DNA from: Hyperoodon ampullatus
Taxonomy: Eukaryota; Chordata; Mammalia; Artiodactyla; Ziphiidae
Reading direction: 5' to 3'
DNA: 64,000 nt
Assembly: GCA_949752795.1 (NCBI GenBank)
Contig: OX457059.1
Location: forward strand, 175,658,242-175,722,241
Part shown: positions 1 through 12,379 of the stretch, in pieces
Position numbering within the stretch: position 1 is the stretch's first letter
How the letters are laid out: the number at the start of each line of letters is the position of its first letter
The notes under the pieces: model-generated
Told to the model about the DNA's origin: nothing
Seen by the model: only the letters and a program-made list of their open reading frames with translations
Database searches by the model: none
Program-made: the position numbers and the translations under genes

Positions 1-2190
1 CCAACCCGGGGCCAGGCCCCTCCTGTCGGCCCCCTACTCGGGGGAAGCCGGGTGCACATCTGAGCGCTGAGACGCGGGTCAGGGAGCAGGGGCGGGAGAC
101 AGAGTGGAGAGACCCCGGGCCAGGCCCCGAGCTGGAGGCGGCCAGGAGCCTGGGGGGCTGCGGGAGGCCCCTGAGTGGGGGGCGCCGGGCACGACCTGCT
201 CTCCGTTCGGCGGTCAGAAGGGTCGACACAGAGCCTTCTCTCTCCTGCCTCCTCTGCTGCCCCCGCCCCTGGCCACGGTAAGCAAGTCCCCACTGCGGAA
301 GCCACGCGAGCGGCCGGAGGCCGGGCAGGGCCTGGGGCTGGCTGGGCGGACACTGAGGCCGGGCCCCGGGCCCCACGCACCCCCCGAGCCCCGTGACACC
401 CAGCCACCCAGTGGCCAGAGGGAGTCGGGGAAGCCCCTGCCGCAGGGGGGTCGGCCGTCTGGGTGTCTGGTGTCCTGCTGGGGAGTTGGGTGATCGTGGG
501 GGGCAGGCCTGGCCAGGAAGGGGCGGGGGTACAGGGCCGTGACTCAGCACAGGGAGAGACCCCAGTGACCAGGAGCACGGGGACATCCGGAATGTTCCGG
601 GGCTCCCATTGCCTGGCGGTCACAGAGGGTCTCTTGTCTCCCCAGTGCAGCTTGGCCAGGGTAGGGCATGGGGGGCACCTAGGGCGAGGCCTCCAGTCTC
701 CCGAGCGCCACCCTGAGTGGTGTCTACATACAGGAGGTGGGAGAACGTGCAGCCCCGGGACGGCCCAGGGCAGGGGATTCTCGTGCGGCTGCAACCCCTG
801 TTCTGAGGCCGCTGTGCACCTGCTCTCTCCTCAGCCGGGTGGGGTCAAGGGCCCACCTCTCTCATCCTGTGTCTGGGGCATCGGCCTCCGGTGAGCCCCC
901 CAGATTCCCAGGAGTCTGAGCCAGTGGTCGGTGGGGGCCCCATACACTGTTTCTCAAGGCCCCGGGGTGCCTGCCTGTGTGTAGCCAAGCAAGTGGGAGG
1001 GAGGCTCCGGGGTCAGGGCTCTGAGTGGCCCCGTGATGCTGGGCAGTCCCTCTGCCTTGTCATCCCTGTAATGGGGATAATCATGGCCTCTCCAAAGATG
1101 ACAAAGATGGGTGGTGAGGATAAGGCAAGGCAGCCGTCAGCAGGCAGGACGCTGGGTTTGTCTGGCACCCAAGACGTCTGCCTACCTGTGCGGGGCCTGG
1201 CGTGGGTGCGGCTCTCCCCCTGGGGGAGATGGAGCCCCGGGTGTCACCCTCGTCCCGGCGGGGCTGTGTCTGGGGGCCGTCCTCCCCCAGGCAGCCAGAG
1301 GGGCCCCCGAGTCCCCCAGCTTTAAGCCGCCTTCTCCCTCCAAGGTTGAGCCGGCGCCCTCACTCACCCACCTTTGCTTTTTCAGCATCACTGCACGGTT
1401 CCTGTTCTGAGTTTGCCAAGGGCACACAGCAGGTAAAGGCTTTGCTTTGAAGGGATGGCTCTGACCCCTTTGAGGCTCAGAAACCTGCCCAGATGGGCCG
1501 GGCCTATTTCGGGCGGTGTCCTCCATGGCATCCACGGCACCCGGCTGAGGAGCATCCCCCAGGCAACCACATGTGACCACAGGGAGGAGAGGGAAATGTC
1601 TGGGGGGACGACACTCTCAGAGGGTCCCAGCCCAACTCTTGTTCCCCCAAATCTCCCCTCGCATCCACCCAAGTCGACAGAAACTTCTCACACCTGTGGT
1701 GGCCCGTGTGCTCCGCCTGCGGTGCCCACGCGCCGTCCAGCCCTCCTCACAGCCCGTGGCAGCTTGTGGCCCCGGCCTCCTGGGCCCTGTCCCGGGCGGG
1801 GCAGCCGCCTTCTCCCATGTCCCTGCTGCTGCCGCCCAGCCCTCCAGGCGTAGGGACTCCTTAACCAGTGGGGTGGCAAGGCCGCCTCCCAGCTCAGAAC
1901 CCACAAGACCTCCCCGCGCCCCTCTGACCGGACGCCCCTCTGCCTCAGCAACAGCAGCCTCATTGCCTGTAGGACACGCGCCAGCACGGTCCCACCTCGG
2001 CGCCTCTGCACGTGTGGCCCCGGAGCTGGGGTGCTTCTGCCACACCTCTGCGGCCCCTCCTCACCTCCTCCACGTGGCTGGCTCGTCCTCGGTCCCCAGG
2101 AAGCCCCCCTCCTTGTGTGTTTGCTTACTGCCTGAACACACCTTCCGGCCACTCTAAGTTCCATGGAGCCTGGGAATCTGAGTGTTTACA
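1..2190. other. GC-rich unique intergenic DNA with a MIR-like patch
   Basis: No gene can be supported. Open frames run in several phases because the sequence is GC-rich, and none shows a recognisable domain or splice structure. Around 1025-1130 the text resembles a MIR SINE core (CTGTAATGGGGATAATCATGG). Otherwise I see nothing specific. Confidence 0.5.
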
Positions 2191-2194
2191 CAAC

Positions 2195-2268
2195 TGCCCA
2201 GACAGGACAGGTGCTCAGAGATCATTTGCTGGATGAGTGAACGAGTGAATGTGTGAGTGAAAAGAGCC
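2195..2268 (+). repeat. MIR/L2-like 3' fragment
   Basis: The stretch ending in CATTTGCTGGATGAGTGAACGAGTGAATG resembles the common mammalian MIR/L2 ending (tttgttgaatgaatgaatga). It is short and diverged. Confidence 0.45.
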
Positions 2269-2369
2269 AGCGAACCTTTCAGGGCAAATCCCCTGCACTT
2301 GCATTCACAGGTGAAGTCCAGAGAGTCCTTCCCCCTGCAGGTGGATATAGAATCTTGGAGAGGCTGTGT

Positions 2370-2695
2370 GTCTTAATCCCTTCAGGCCGCTCTAACAGAA
2401 ACCTACAGGCTGGGGGGTCTTATTTCTCACGGTCCTGTAGGCTGGAGGCCCGAGACCGGGTGCCAGGGGGGTCGGGTTCCGGTGAGGCCTCTCGCGTGCA
2501 GACGCCGCCTTCTCGCCGTGGCCTCGCGGGCAGAGAACAGAGCGGAGGCTCCCTCGCGACCCCGCAAGGACACTGACCCCCGAGGAGGCCCCACTCTCAC
2601 GGGCTCACCTCCCCCGAGTCACCTCCAGACACCTTCATGGAGGGGTTAGGGCTTCAGTGTATGAACCCGGCAGGACACGGCACCCCATTCATATC
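2370..2695 (-). mobile_element. MaLR-like LTR remnant (MLT1/MST group), antisense
   Basis: The plus strand runs from TCTTAATCCCTTCAGGCCGC through TTATTTCTCACGGTCCTGTA to CAGTGTATGAACCC. This is the reverse orientation of the family seen in sense at 26592. It is diverged and CpG-rich in the middle. Family assignment is from remembered consensus. Confidence 0.6.
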
Positions 2696-2699
2696 ACGT

Positions 2700-4380
2700 G
2701 GTCAATAGAAACTTCATGAATTGAGCATCCTAAATGCCCAGGGGGTTGGGGGGAAATACTCTGGTCCAAGGGGGCCCCCGAGGATCTTCCAAGTCCAGCT
2801 TAGAAGGGGAGGCATTCCCACGCGACTCCACAGGGGGAACCTGGACGTATCGGGTTGATTCAGGTTGGGGCAGGGAGCTGTCCTGGGCAGTTTGCAAGTG
2901 GATGTCCGCCTTGGATGGGGGAGGCGTGTGGGAACCACGTCTGACGGATCCCCTGAAATGTTCTCTCGGGAACCTCGAGGGTGTGGTCCGAGCTGCTACC
3001 CCTGTGCTTGTTTCTCCGTCTGGGGTGACGGAACGGGGTCCGCAGGAGTGGATGGCTCCAAGTGCCTCCTCCGGACACCAGGACAGCTGGAAGTGCTGAA
3101 GGCCCAAGGCCCTTGGCGTGTGCAGGGGAAAGGTTGGTCTTTTCCGGCCTGGGCCTGAGGTTGGTGGGGTGGGGTGTCCCTTGTGCTGTGTTCTGTTCTC
3201 TGAGGTCATCAGAATCCCCCAGGTTCAAGGGGACAGGGCAGGCTGCCCCCTTGGTGTGCAGAGGGTCGCAGGGTCCCAGATGTGCAGTCAACCCCCCTTG
3301 AGGACACCCTCCGCTGAGGTGCTGCCTGTCTGTGGTCAGTCCCCCTGGAGAAAGTAGAACCTCGCAGGTCGAGGGCCGGCCTCCCCGTGAGCCCCTCAGA
3401 CCTTCACCGGAGCCTCCCTCCTCGGGGACCCAGGAAAACTTTGTTCTGGGCTCTCACCGCCTGGGGGCTGGTTTCTGGGAAGCACCGGGCAAGTGCTGCC
3501 CAGAAGAATTTGCAGAAAGAGGCGGAAAAGAGAGACAGGATGACCCCGGCCTGTGTGGCCAGTCGGCCTGAAGAGGAGGCCGCGGGAAGTGTCCCCTCCT
3601 CCTTGAAAGTGGCAGGGGAGCAAAGTGACCCCCAGCTGAGTCCACTGCAGGCCACCCGGCTCCTCGACAGAGTCCTCGGGGCCCCCAGGCCTCTGGGAGA
3701 GGGCCTCTCAGCCGCTCTGAGGAGTTCCCAGGGCATGGCCATGGGGGTCCCACTGAGGGGCCCAAGCCTCCCTAGTTCAAGGCTTCCTGACGCTTCAGAC
3801 CCGCTGGGTCCGCCCCGGGGCCACTGCGGTCACGGTCATGGCAGCTGTCCAGACTGGGACCTGCTGCCCCGAATGAGGCTCACAGAGTTCGGTTCTGGTG
3901 GTCCCGTCAGTGTCCCTGCGGGCGCCGCAAACTCAACTCAGCCCCATGTTCACGGTGGCCTGGAAGGACCCAGGCTGGGCCGGACGCTCCATCCACCTCT
4001 CAGAAGCTGGCGTCCACGGCCCAGCACTGGCCTCTGACAACTCTTAATGCCTGGGCCATGTTGCATTGAGTGCCGAGCCCAGGGGGTTCTGTTGATCTCG
4101 GTGATGAGGCCTCGAGTCTTGGGCGGGCACTGGACACACGTGACAGAGAAGGAAGGGGCCTCGGGGCTTGGCGACCCCTTCTCCCAGCAGGCGGGCTCGT
4201 CCGGGGGGATGTTTGAGCCGGAACGTGGTGGCCTCGTCAGGCCCAGGATTCCGCGGAGAAGCAGGGGCGCCGCCCACAGGACCTCCTCCTACAGACACAC
4301 CTGGGGGCGCACACGTGTGCACACGTGCACGTGTGAGTCCTCATCGCGGCCCTGCTTTTAATAGATGAAATGGCCTCAGG
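2700..4380. other. unique GC-rich intergenic DNA
   Basis: No gene or repeat was recognised. Overlapping open frames on both strands (for example 3387-4037 plus and 2860-3291 minus) lack domains and look like composition effects. A short (CA/CG) run with ACACGTGTGCACACGTGCAC lies at about 4311-4335. Confidence 0.45.
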
Positions 4381-4570
4381 ACATATTTTTGCCAGAATCC
4401 TGTTTGTACAAACATCATTCTGTCTGCATTTGCGTGGGGAACCTCTGGAAAGACACCCCTTAAATTGTTAGCAGAAGTTACTTCTATTGGGGGTGGGAGA
4501 CTTTTGTTTCAGTTCTGGACTTTTTCTCTTTTACAATAAACACATTTCTTTAATAGATGGGGGAAAACCT
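4380..4570 (+). repeat. old interspersed repeat fragment (LINE-like, family uncertain)
   Basis: AT-rich text including GGGGGTGGGAGACTTTTG and TTTTACAATAAACACATTTC resembles the 3' part of old mammalian interspersed repeats. A similar stretch lies near 7200-7320. I cannot name the family. Confidence 0.3.
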
Positions 4571-5738
4571 TCAAACCGTACAAGTGTAAGGAGACCTGAA
4601 GTGTGGCAGTGTGGTCCCCTCTTGCCCGGGAGCATTCGTTCCAGGGACTGTGCGGGGGGTAGAGGTGGGCAAGGATCCCTCTGCAGGACGGTCTTGCTCG
4701 GAGGACTGACTGGTTAGCTGGTTAGCCAGCGCTCAGGCAGTTGCCTTTGGTTCTAAGGTAACTGACTAGCTCTGCAGCTCCAGGCAGGGCAGCCTCCACT
4801 AGGGAGGGCCAAGGGGCAGGGGGAATTCCAGAAAGAGAGGCCAAGGAGATGCTTTGAGAGCTTTGTTTTCTTTAGACCAGTGCATGGGACCCGAGTTTGC
4901 GTGGCCTGGGTGGGTACAGTTATATTCATTTGGCTTTAAAGGTATAACAAGAATAAGCACCAAGCTCCTCCGCCGATGTCCAGGGTGAAAGCTGATGCAG
5001 AGGGCCGTGATGGTTAGGCCGGTGTCTCACCAGCACCAGGCAGACGTCGAGCCCAGCGGCTGGACTCTGGGTGCCACCCTCCGTTCCGGCGACCGCACCC
5101 CGAGCGCTGGGCTGGTTCTCTGACCATCAGGGGCTGGACCCTGGACCCCCAGCCCCCGTGCTGCCTCCACAGCCTGGAGTGGAACGGGGGCTCTGCAGGA
5201 ACAGCCCACGGGCAGACCTTTCTCTTTCCAGGTGGTTCTGTAAATCAGCCACACAAGTCATGCTGGAAAAAGTGGGTGTTCTTCCTTCAGCGAAGAGAAA
5301 GAGAAACAGAGCTTCTCTCTGGCTTTAAAGACACCAATGGCCCCGACCCAAGAAAAGCTGAAGGGGAAGAAAAGATATTATTCTTTCGTTCCTTTACCCC
5401 AAACTCCCCTCAGCTGCGCACGTGCTGAGAGGGCAACAGGCACGTGGTGTGGAGGGGAGACCAGGGGCCTGAGCAGAGGACAGGGACCCCCAAGCCAGGG
5501 GCCAACCTGTGGACAAGGCCGTCCCAGCTGTCCCCTCTGCCTGTCACTCTTCCCTCCCCGCTGGAGACCCGGCCCCTCCCCTGCAGCCACACCACACCCC
5601 CCAGCGCACCCTTCACCCCGGGAAGTGTCGTTGGTGCGACCTCTGTCCCTCCTGCAGGAGAGCAGGGGCAGCAGCCGACAGGGCTCGAGGGGCAGGAGGC
5701 CGGGGGGACCCAGGGCTGGCTCAGCGCCGGCCCCCACC

Positions 5739-5740
<2 letters not shown>
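4570..5740. other. unique intergenic DNA
   Basis: No gene was recognised. Local near-repeats of GGTTAGC occur at 4705-4730. Nothing else stands out. Confidence 0.4.

Positions 5741-5741
<1 letters not shown>

Positions 5742-5774
<33 letters not shown>
5742..5774 (+). repeat. (CA)n microsatellite
   Basis: About 16 uninterrupted CA dinucleotides, followed by looser CA-rich text to about 5845. It creates the threonine-histidine and valine-cysteine runs seen in overlapping frames. Confidence 0.95.
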
Positions 5775-5778
<4 letters not shown>

Positions 5779-5849
5779 TACGCACAGCACACATGCCCGT
5801 GGTGCCCGTGTAGACACACACAAGTACGCGTGCACACACAGCTGTGCAC

Positions 5850-7370
5850 AACATCACCAAGCCTTCCAGGCCTTAAGAACAGAGGGAGCCGCTACACGTC
5901 CCCTCCCCAGACACCCACGTCTGCCATCTGACCCTTTGCACGTCAGAGCCAAAGGTCACCGCCTCCCCCTGAATTTCAAAAGCAAGAGTGAACTCCTAAC
6001 AGTTGGGAACAGACGTGCTCCCCGACAGCTCAGGCCCAGGTGGCTGGGGGCCAACCACCTGTGGCCTGGCTTCTCCTCAACAGCCAGACCAGGACGCGGA
6101 GGGGACACCCAGCTGGTGGGCCCAGCACGGAGGCCCCGGAGACCACTCCAGGTGGGCTTCTGCACACCGAGCTCTGGACGGAGTGGTCATGCCCAGGGCA
6201 GGGTTTCCTTTGCTGGGTTGCACTGTTGGCCTAAAGCAGGTGCAATACCCAGACGCACGTCAGGGAGGCTCCGCTGTGACCGCCCTGGGTGCAGAGGGGG
6301 AGGTCCCCACCCCACGCCCAGCCCTGCTGGGGAGGCCTTGGCACCCCAGGCTCCCTGCCTCCCCCACTAGCCCTGGAGCTTGCTCTGAGACCAGGCCTGA
6401 GAAGAGAAATGATCCCGGGGCCTGGGGTCCGAAGGGGTGGTCCCTGGGTGAGTCCCGGGCCGTCTCAGGATGATAACGCACTCCCCCAGGCCGGGAAGGG
6501 CCAGGTGAGACGCACGGGGGCTCCGGAGGGGCGTCTGCGTGGCCCTGCTTGGGGGGTGCTCTGGGGCCATCCCTGCTGGCCGTGGGCAAGCTGGCGGCCC
6601 TGGCTCCCCGCAGCGTCCCACTGGGGCCCCGGAAACGCCCTTGCCAGGGGCTGGAGGAGCAGGCAGACCCCAGGAGCCAGCGGCCAGATGCTGTCCACGA
6701 GGAAAGAGCATTAACCCCTGCTGTCGTTCTAACCTCAGTAAGGTCATTCCACGGAAAACAGCCAGCTCGCTGTCCGCTGTGGCCAAATGACAGTCAGAGA
6801 CGTCAGCGCTACTCAGGCCAGAATCCTCCAGGTTCACTGAGGCGCCGGCGATCACACTAGAGCCCGAAGGAGCCCACAGCCTAGAGATGCTTACTCCCTT
6901 TTTTCTTCAAAGGTCTTTAAAATACAGTCCATTCTTTCATTCAGTAATTTTGCTTCTAGATATTATTTCTAAGGAACCACTGAACAGAAGGATTGTTGCC
7001 CAGAGGCTGTCCTGACAGCAGCGAAGGCCAGGGACCCACCGGGAGGGCCGAGCGGGGACGAGCTGGTGGAGCCTGGTGACCGGAGCACGGACGCCCACGC
7101 AGACGTAAAAGTGCCGTCGGAGAAACTTTCTGATGACACAGGAGACGTTCGTAATTTTACATGAGTAAGTCAGACGTAAAACCAGAAAACACGTGGTACC
7201 TACACTGAAAGGTGTAGGTGTGGTTTCAATGTCCTTCTTCGTAGCTTTCTGTATTTAAAATTTTTCTACACTGAGCATATGCTGTTTTGATCTTTTTAAA
7301 TCTACCGAAAAATGTTACATTAATTTTTTTCTAGTTGTGGGAACATTATTATTTTCAGAGGTCTTGTTAA
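5850..7370. other. unique intergenic DNA, old repeat near 6900-7340
   Basis: The GC-rich part has no recognisable gene. From about 6890 to 7340 the composition turns AT-rich. The ending TTTTTCTACACTGAGCATATG resembles old LINE-type 3' sequence. No coding potential was recognised. Confidence 0.35.
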
Positions 7371-7850
7371 AATTTTAATGGCTTTATTGAGATATAATTC
7401 ACAAGTCACACCACTCACCCATTTCAAGTGTATATTCCAGTGGTTTCAGTCTCGTCACTGAATTGCACAGCCATCAACTGGATCCAAGTTTACAGCATGC
7501 TCGTCATCCCGAAGAGAAACCCTGCCACTCCCCACCCCTCCCCCAGCCCCTGCAGCGCTGACCCACTCACTTCCTGCCTCTGTGATTTGCCTGTTCCGGA
7601 CATTTCGCATTCATGGAATGTGTGTATGGCTTCTTCCACGATGTTTTCGAGGCTCATCCATGACGGGGTTTCACCAGAGCCCGTCCCTTTTTACCGCTGG
7701 GGGATCCTGCTGCAGGGGGGGCCACACCCGGCTTACCCGAGCATCAGTTGGGGAACGCGGGCTGTCTGCACATTTGGCGGTGTGAACACGTGGGCACGTG
7801 GTTTGTCTGCGTCCCCTTTAGTATCCCACGTGCCCTCTGCCCCCTGCCCT
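7370..7850 (-). mobile_element. L1 3'-end fragment, antisense
   Basis: The stretch from GGCTTTATTGAGATATAATT through CACCCATTTCAAGTGTATATTCCAGTGG to the GACATTTCGCATTCATGGAA region follows the reverse complement of an old L1M 3' end. It is diverged and has no intact frame. Confidence 0.75.
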
Positions 7851-7860
7851 CATGGGGACG

Positions 7861-9086
7861 CACCCCCCCCCCCTCCAGCTGCATCAGCTGGAGCTGAGAG
7901 AGGGAAGGGGATGAACAGAAGGCTCTGGAAGAGAAGCAGGAGTTCCGGCCTGGAGGGGGCATCACCGCGCAGCCCTGCCCTTCCCGCCCACTGCAGCCCT
8001 GTGGGAAGCTGCCGCCCCGCCCAGGAACACTGTCGGGCCGTCTGACATCCCCCGGGAGAACGGGGCAGGCAAGAGGTCACGGGGGACACCAGGCAGGGCA
8101 GCCCCGAGGGGCAGCTTCCCGCACCAGCCACCACAGGCCCCATGTCTATGGCAACTGCAAAAGAGTTTGGACACAAAGTGGACGTGCGTGTGAGACATTA
8201 GGGGCCGCAGGAGGACAGAGGGCATGGAGTCGGTAGGGCAGCCGCTTGTTTCGGCCCCTTGGCCGTGGGCCGGGCTGCCCCTGAAGACCAAGACCCTGAC
8301 CCTCCCTGGGAACTGGGCTGCGGCCTGGCAGGAGGGGCCCCTGGGGAAGGTACCAGGGAAAGGACCCTGAGGGAGGAGGAGGGCTCAGCTCTGTCCCCTC
8401 CCCCGTGGCCTCCCCTCCCCACCCTCCAGGTCCCATCCTGATGGATTGTTTGGCCGAGCCCTTGGTGACCAGGTATGAGTGTCACATTTCTTGCCCCACC
8501 GCTCCGGAGACCACAAGCAAAACAGGTCTCATTGGGCTCCGCTCCAGGTGTGCAGGGGGCCGGACCCCTGGGGCTACAGGGGGGACTCCATTCCCGCCCC
8601 TCCCAGCTTCTTGAGGCCCCTCGTGGCCCTGGGCTCACAGCCCTCCCCAGCTCCGGCCCCAGAGCCGGCATCGCAGCTGAGTGCACCCTCTGACTCCCCG
8701 TCTCCCCCAACTGGAAGGACCCCTGTGACTGCACCGGGCCACCCCGATGACCCAGGATCACATCCCCACCTCGAACCAGCTGGTCAGAGCCTAATCCCCC
8801 TTTGCCACATAGCCTAACGTATCTGCTCCCAGGTCCGGGGATTAGAACGCAGAGGTCTTTGGGGGTTCTGCCCGTTGCATCCAGCATTCAGATGCACGTA
8901 TATTCAGATGGGCGCAGAGGTGACCTTGGGAAATGTGCGTGGATGCCGTGATGCCACCTCTTCCCAGGGACCACAAGTTCCTCTGAGGAGTTTCAGGGAA
9001 TCATGGATTCTTCCTGCTGAACTTCATTCCCATTCTCACCCACACCCTCACGGCAGCTCCCAAAGCAGACTCAGCCCTGCCCAGGC
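7861..9086. other. unique GC-rich DNA with a C-homopolymer
   Basis: A run of about 12 C lies at 7863-7875. The rest is GC-rich with overlapping open frames on both strands and no recognisable gene. Confidence 0.4.
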
Positions 9087-9140
9087 TGAGAGAGACAGAG
9101 ACAGAGAGAGATACAGAGAGACAGAGACAGAGAGAGACAT

Positions 9141-9171
<31 letters not shown>

Positions 9172-9260
9172 CAGAGACACAGAGACAGAGACAGAGAGAG
9201 ATACAGAGAGACAGAGACACAGAGACAGAGACAGAGACAGAGAGATACAGAGAGACAGAG
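9087..9260 (+). repeat. (GAGACA)n-type simple repeat
   Basis: About 174 bases of GAGA and GACA units with interspersed ATACAGAGAG segments. It is strongly purine-biased on the plus strand. It generates the [16 protein letters not shown] open frame on plus and the serine-leucine frame on minus, both artefacts. Confidence 0.95.
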
Positions 9261-9261
9261 T

Positions 9262-10750
9262 GTATGGCGAGCGTCAGTGTGGACTGAGCCATTTTCAGGG
9301 TGAGACGCTGCTTCTTTCTGCACGGGAGACACCGCAGCCGAGGCTCCGGCAGGGGATACGGCTGCCCAGACACAGCAGGCGGCGTTGCTCAGCTGCCCGT
9401 GGCCCTGGGAGCCCCAATCTGGAAACGGGTGGTTGAGTGCCCCTGAGAACGTCTTCCCAATCCCTTCTCACCCGAGGGCACAGAGCAGGGCCAGGAGCAG
9501 CCCACTCACTGCGGTGCAGGGGGCGGGCAGAGGGCTCTGCACCCAGACACACCCGTGGTTTCCTCGGGAACGAAGGTGCTGCTCCCTCTCCCTCGGGGAA
9601 GGAGCGGCAAGCAGTGTGCGTCTGTTTCTCCTGTTAGACGCGGGTAAACGCTCCGGAGGGCGGCTTCCACATGCAGTTTGATTAGCCCGAGACAGAAGTG
9701 GTGCCAGCTGCCCGTCCCTGCCTTCGCCGCTGAGGGCTGGCTCCAGGACGCAGGGCTGCTCCCCCCACCTGCACCCCCTGCCCGGGAGGCGGGCCGGTCT
9801 CCGCTCTGCTTTCTGGTCGGTGCAGCTTCCGTGTCCGGGGGTGGCCAGGCCCTGAACTCACCCACTGCGGGTGCAGCCTCGGCGGGAGCCCCGACTCTCC
9901 CCTCCCGCGGCCCCCATCCCTGCCCCTCGGGCTCCACCACCCACCCGGCCTCCGCAGAGTCTGCTGCTGTGGTCTGAGCTGTGTCTCCCGGCTTAACGGG
10001 ACGCAGAGCCCCTTGCTGTCGCCTGGAAAGCCCCTGGATGTGCTGGGCTGTCTGCCTTCTTGTCCGGAGTGAGCTCCCTCCTGACGGGCTCCAGCCGCCC
10101 GCGTCAGACCCGCGTGTCCCAGAGTCTCCCAGGCTGGGGCTGGACTTCATTCCCTGGAGTCTTGGACGGACAGACGTCCTCAACGTTCACACTGTCCCGT
10201 TCCTCCCTCTTCTGTGAGTCATGCTGTCTCTGTCCAGTTTGAGAAATCTGCCCCCGGGTCATGAGGCTATTTTCCTGTGTCCTTTCAGATCCATTTCAAA
10301 CTTATTTTCGTTTTTGATGTGAAGTGTGGGTCAAGGTCCGTGTTCCCCTCCCCTGCAGATACTCGGTCGACTGGGCACCGTTTATTGAGACTTCCCTTAT
10401 GGGCAGCGGTGCGCTTGTCCAGGCCACGCGACGCGGGTGCTCGGGTCCAGTTCACTGTCATGGCCTCGCCCGCTGCTCCCCACCCCCGAGGGTCCACGGC
10501 CGCCCACAGCCCACCCCTGAGGGTCTGAGGGCTGTGGAAGCTGGGGGGGGAGGGGAGACAGGTGTGCCCCCCCAGGCCCATCTCCCATCACCTCCGCAGG
10601 CTCAGCCCCACAGAGGGCCCTTTATGAGCCGCTGGGGCGTCCAAAGTGCTCCCGAGAGGAGAGAGAGGAACGCATTGTTTTCCAGGAAAGCGTTTAACGA
10701 GGCCCTCCAGCCAAGACGGCACAAGAGGAACACATGAGCACAATTGAATC
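9262..10750. other. unique GC-rich intergenic DNA
   Basis: No gene was recognised. Frames on either strand (such as 9506-10183 minus) show no domain. A G-run (GGGGGGGGAGGGG) lies near 10544-10556. Confidence 0.4.
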
Positions 10751-10751
10751 C

Positions 10752-10757
10752 TTTATT
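10752..10757 (-). terminator. candidate poly(A) signal on minus strand
   Basis: The plus strand TTTATT gives AATAAA on minus, inside AAATAAAGGATTCAATTGTG. It is followed within 20-40 bases on the minus strand by a GT-rich tract (TGTGCTCATGTGTTCCTC) of the kind that promotes cleavage. The sequence upstream on minus (10760-11200) reads like a 3' UTR and has no coding sequence I recognise. Confidence 0.4.
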
Positions 10758-10759
10758 TG

Positions 10760-12144
10760 AAAATGTTCAGACTAGGCTGTTTTACAGACACATTCTGGCC
10801 TGATCCCCCGCTTCTCTGCCCGCTTCACGCCGCCGTGGCTTTCCCGGGGAGCGGGCTGACGTTCCCCTCTGACGGCATCTTTTAGAGCGCGATGGCAGCA
10901 GGAAGAAACAATTCCTACCAAAGTCGAGAGGAAAAGAAAGCGTATCAAGTGAACCAGGACAATTTTTACTTATTGCTGTTTTAAAAGGCAGTGCCCACAA
11001 AGACAAAGCAGATGTTTGCCGTGCAGGCCGCAGAGCCTGTGACTTCCCGGCTGACGGCCATTCAGGGGAGGGTGGACGGCAGCTTGAGAACTGCTCTCGT
11101 CATCCTTGCGGTAGGGAAGCAACAACTGATATGTTGATAAATGCATGAAAATAAGAAAACCAAAAGCAAATGCAAGAAAGGAATGCAGGTCTCCAGGAGC
11201 CACCCTGCGGGTCCCTGTGGATCAGCCGGATGGGGCGGGTCCACACCCCACTGGGCCCTCACCACTGCTCCGACGGCTACACCCCGTCCCAGCAACTGTC
11301 TGCAAATGCAACTTGATTTGGGAGGAGTCACGTGCTTCCCGTGAGCGGACGTGGGCTCCTCGTTTCTGAGCCTGACTCTCTCTCACCAGCACTCAGGTCC
11401 CCTGCACAACCTGCCTGAGAGCACGGTGTCCCCTCCTGCCCTGTCACAGGGGCCTCGTGGACCAAGACAGGGTCTCAAGCAGATGTGGTGCCCCTGACCG
11501 CCTCCCAGTGTGGAGAGTGGCTGTTTGCTGAAGGTGCAGGCCGGGCTACGGGGGCTGCCACGGGAACTGCCACAGGGGCTGTGACGTGGCTTCCCCGCAC
11601 CTGTGTGTGGTGATGTGCAGGAAAGATCCAGTTCATTCATTCGGGCTTCAACAGCACGTGGTACCAGCTTTATGAAATGTTCAGTTAGACAAAGAGTAAA
11701 GCACACACAGCAGAGGCCACATGAGAAGGTGGGACACTTGCTGTCCCCAGTGTTCAGTCAACATCCTTCAAATTGGCCTGTAAAGTGAATCCCAGCGGTC
11801 GATGTTGGAAACTTGTAACAAAATAATTCTTAAGTTTATTTGGAAAAAAGAATCCAATAATAGCCAGGGAAGTCCTAAAACGAGAGTAAGAAGGAGTGAC
11901 TTTCCCTAAGAGATGTTAAAATATATGAAACTCCATGTGGCAGGGGTGTGATTTCAGGAATTTACTGTTGATTGAGACAGCATTTCAGGTCGGGTGTGAA
12001 GAGATGGAGCTTTTTAAACTGGCTTTAACACTGAAAATAACACTGATCTCTTCTTCATGTCTTATGCCAAGACCGATATGTTGATTACACTATGTAAAAA
12101 GATCCATCCGTATTTTATTCTAATCCTTTATGGTTTCACTTCTG
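10760..12144. other. possible minus-strand terminal exon, then unique DNA
   Basis: 10760-11200 may be the 3' part of a minus-strand transcript ending at the poly(A) signal at 10752. No splice acceptor or frame could be fixed. From 11340 to 12144 I see no gene. AT-rich text from 11770 (AACAAAATAATTCTTAAGTT) has an L1-like flavour but is not assignable. Confidence 0.35.
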
Positions 12145-12161
12145 ACTTTTGCTTACTTTTT

Positions 12162-12360
12162 TTTGTGTGTGATACGCGGGCCTCTCACTGTTGTGGCCCC
12201 TCCCGTCGTGGAGCACAGGCTCCGGACGCGCAGGCTCAGCGGCCATGGCTCACGGGCCCAGCCACTCCGCGGCATGTGGGATCCTCCAGGACCGGGGCAC
12301 GAACCCGTGTCCCCTGCATCGGCAGGCAGACTCTTAACCACTGCACCACCAGGGAAGCCC
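12162..12360 (-). mobile_element. cetacean tRNA-derived SINE, antisense
   Basis: A full-length copy in reverse orientation, from the antisense tail TTTGTGTGTGATACGCGGGC to the antisense head CCACCAGGGAAGCCC. Perfect 17-bp target-site duplications ACTTTTGCTTACTTTTT lie at 12145-12161 and 12361-12377, so the insertion is relatively recent. Confidence 0.96.
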
Positions 12361-12379
12361 ACTTTTGCTTACTTTTTGA

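Noticed and set aside
5444..6370. 308-codon open frame on plus
   Set aside because: It runs through a (CA)n microsatellite (THTHTH run) and GC-rich DNA; no recognisable domain.
9048..9373. Serine/leucine-rich minus frames resembling membrane helices
   Set aside because: Produced by the GAGACA simple repeat at 9087-9260.
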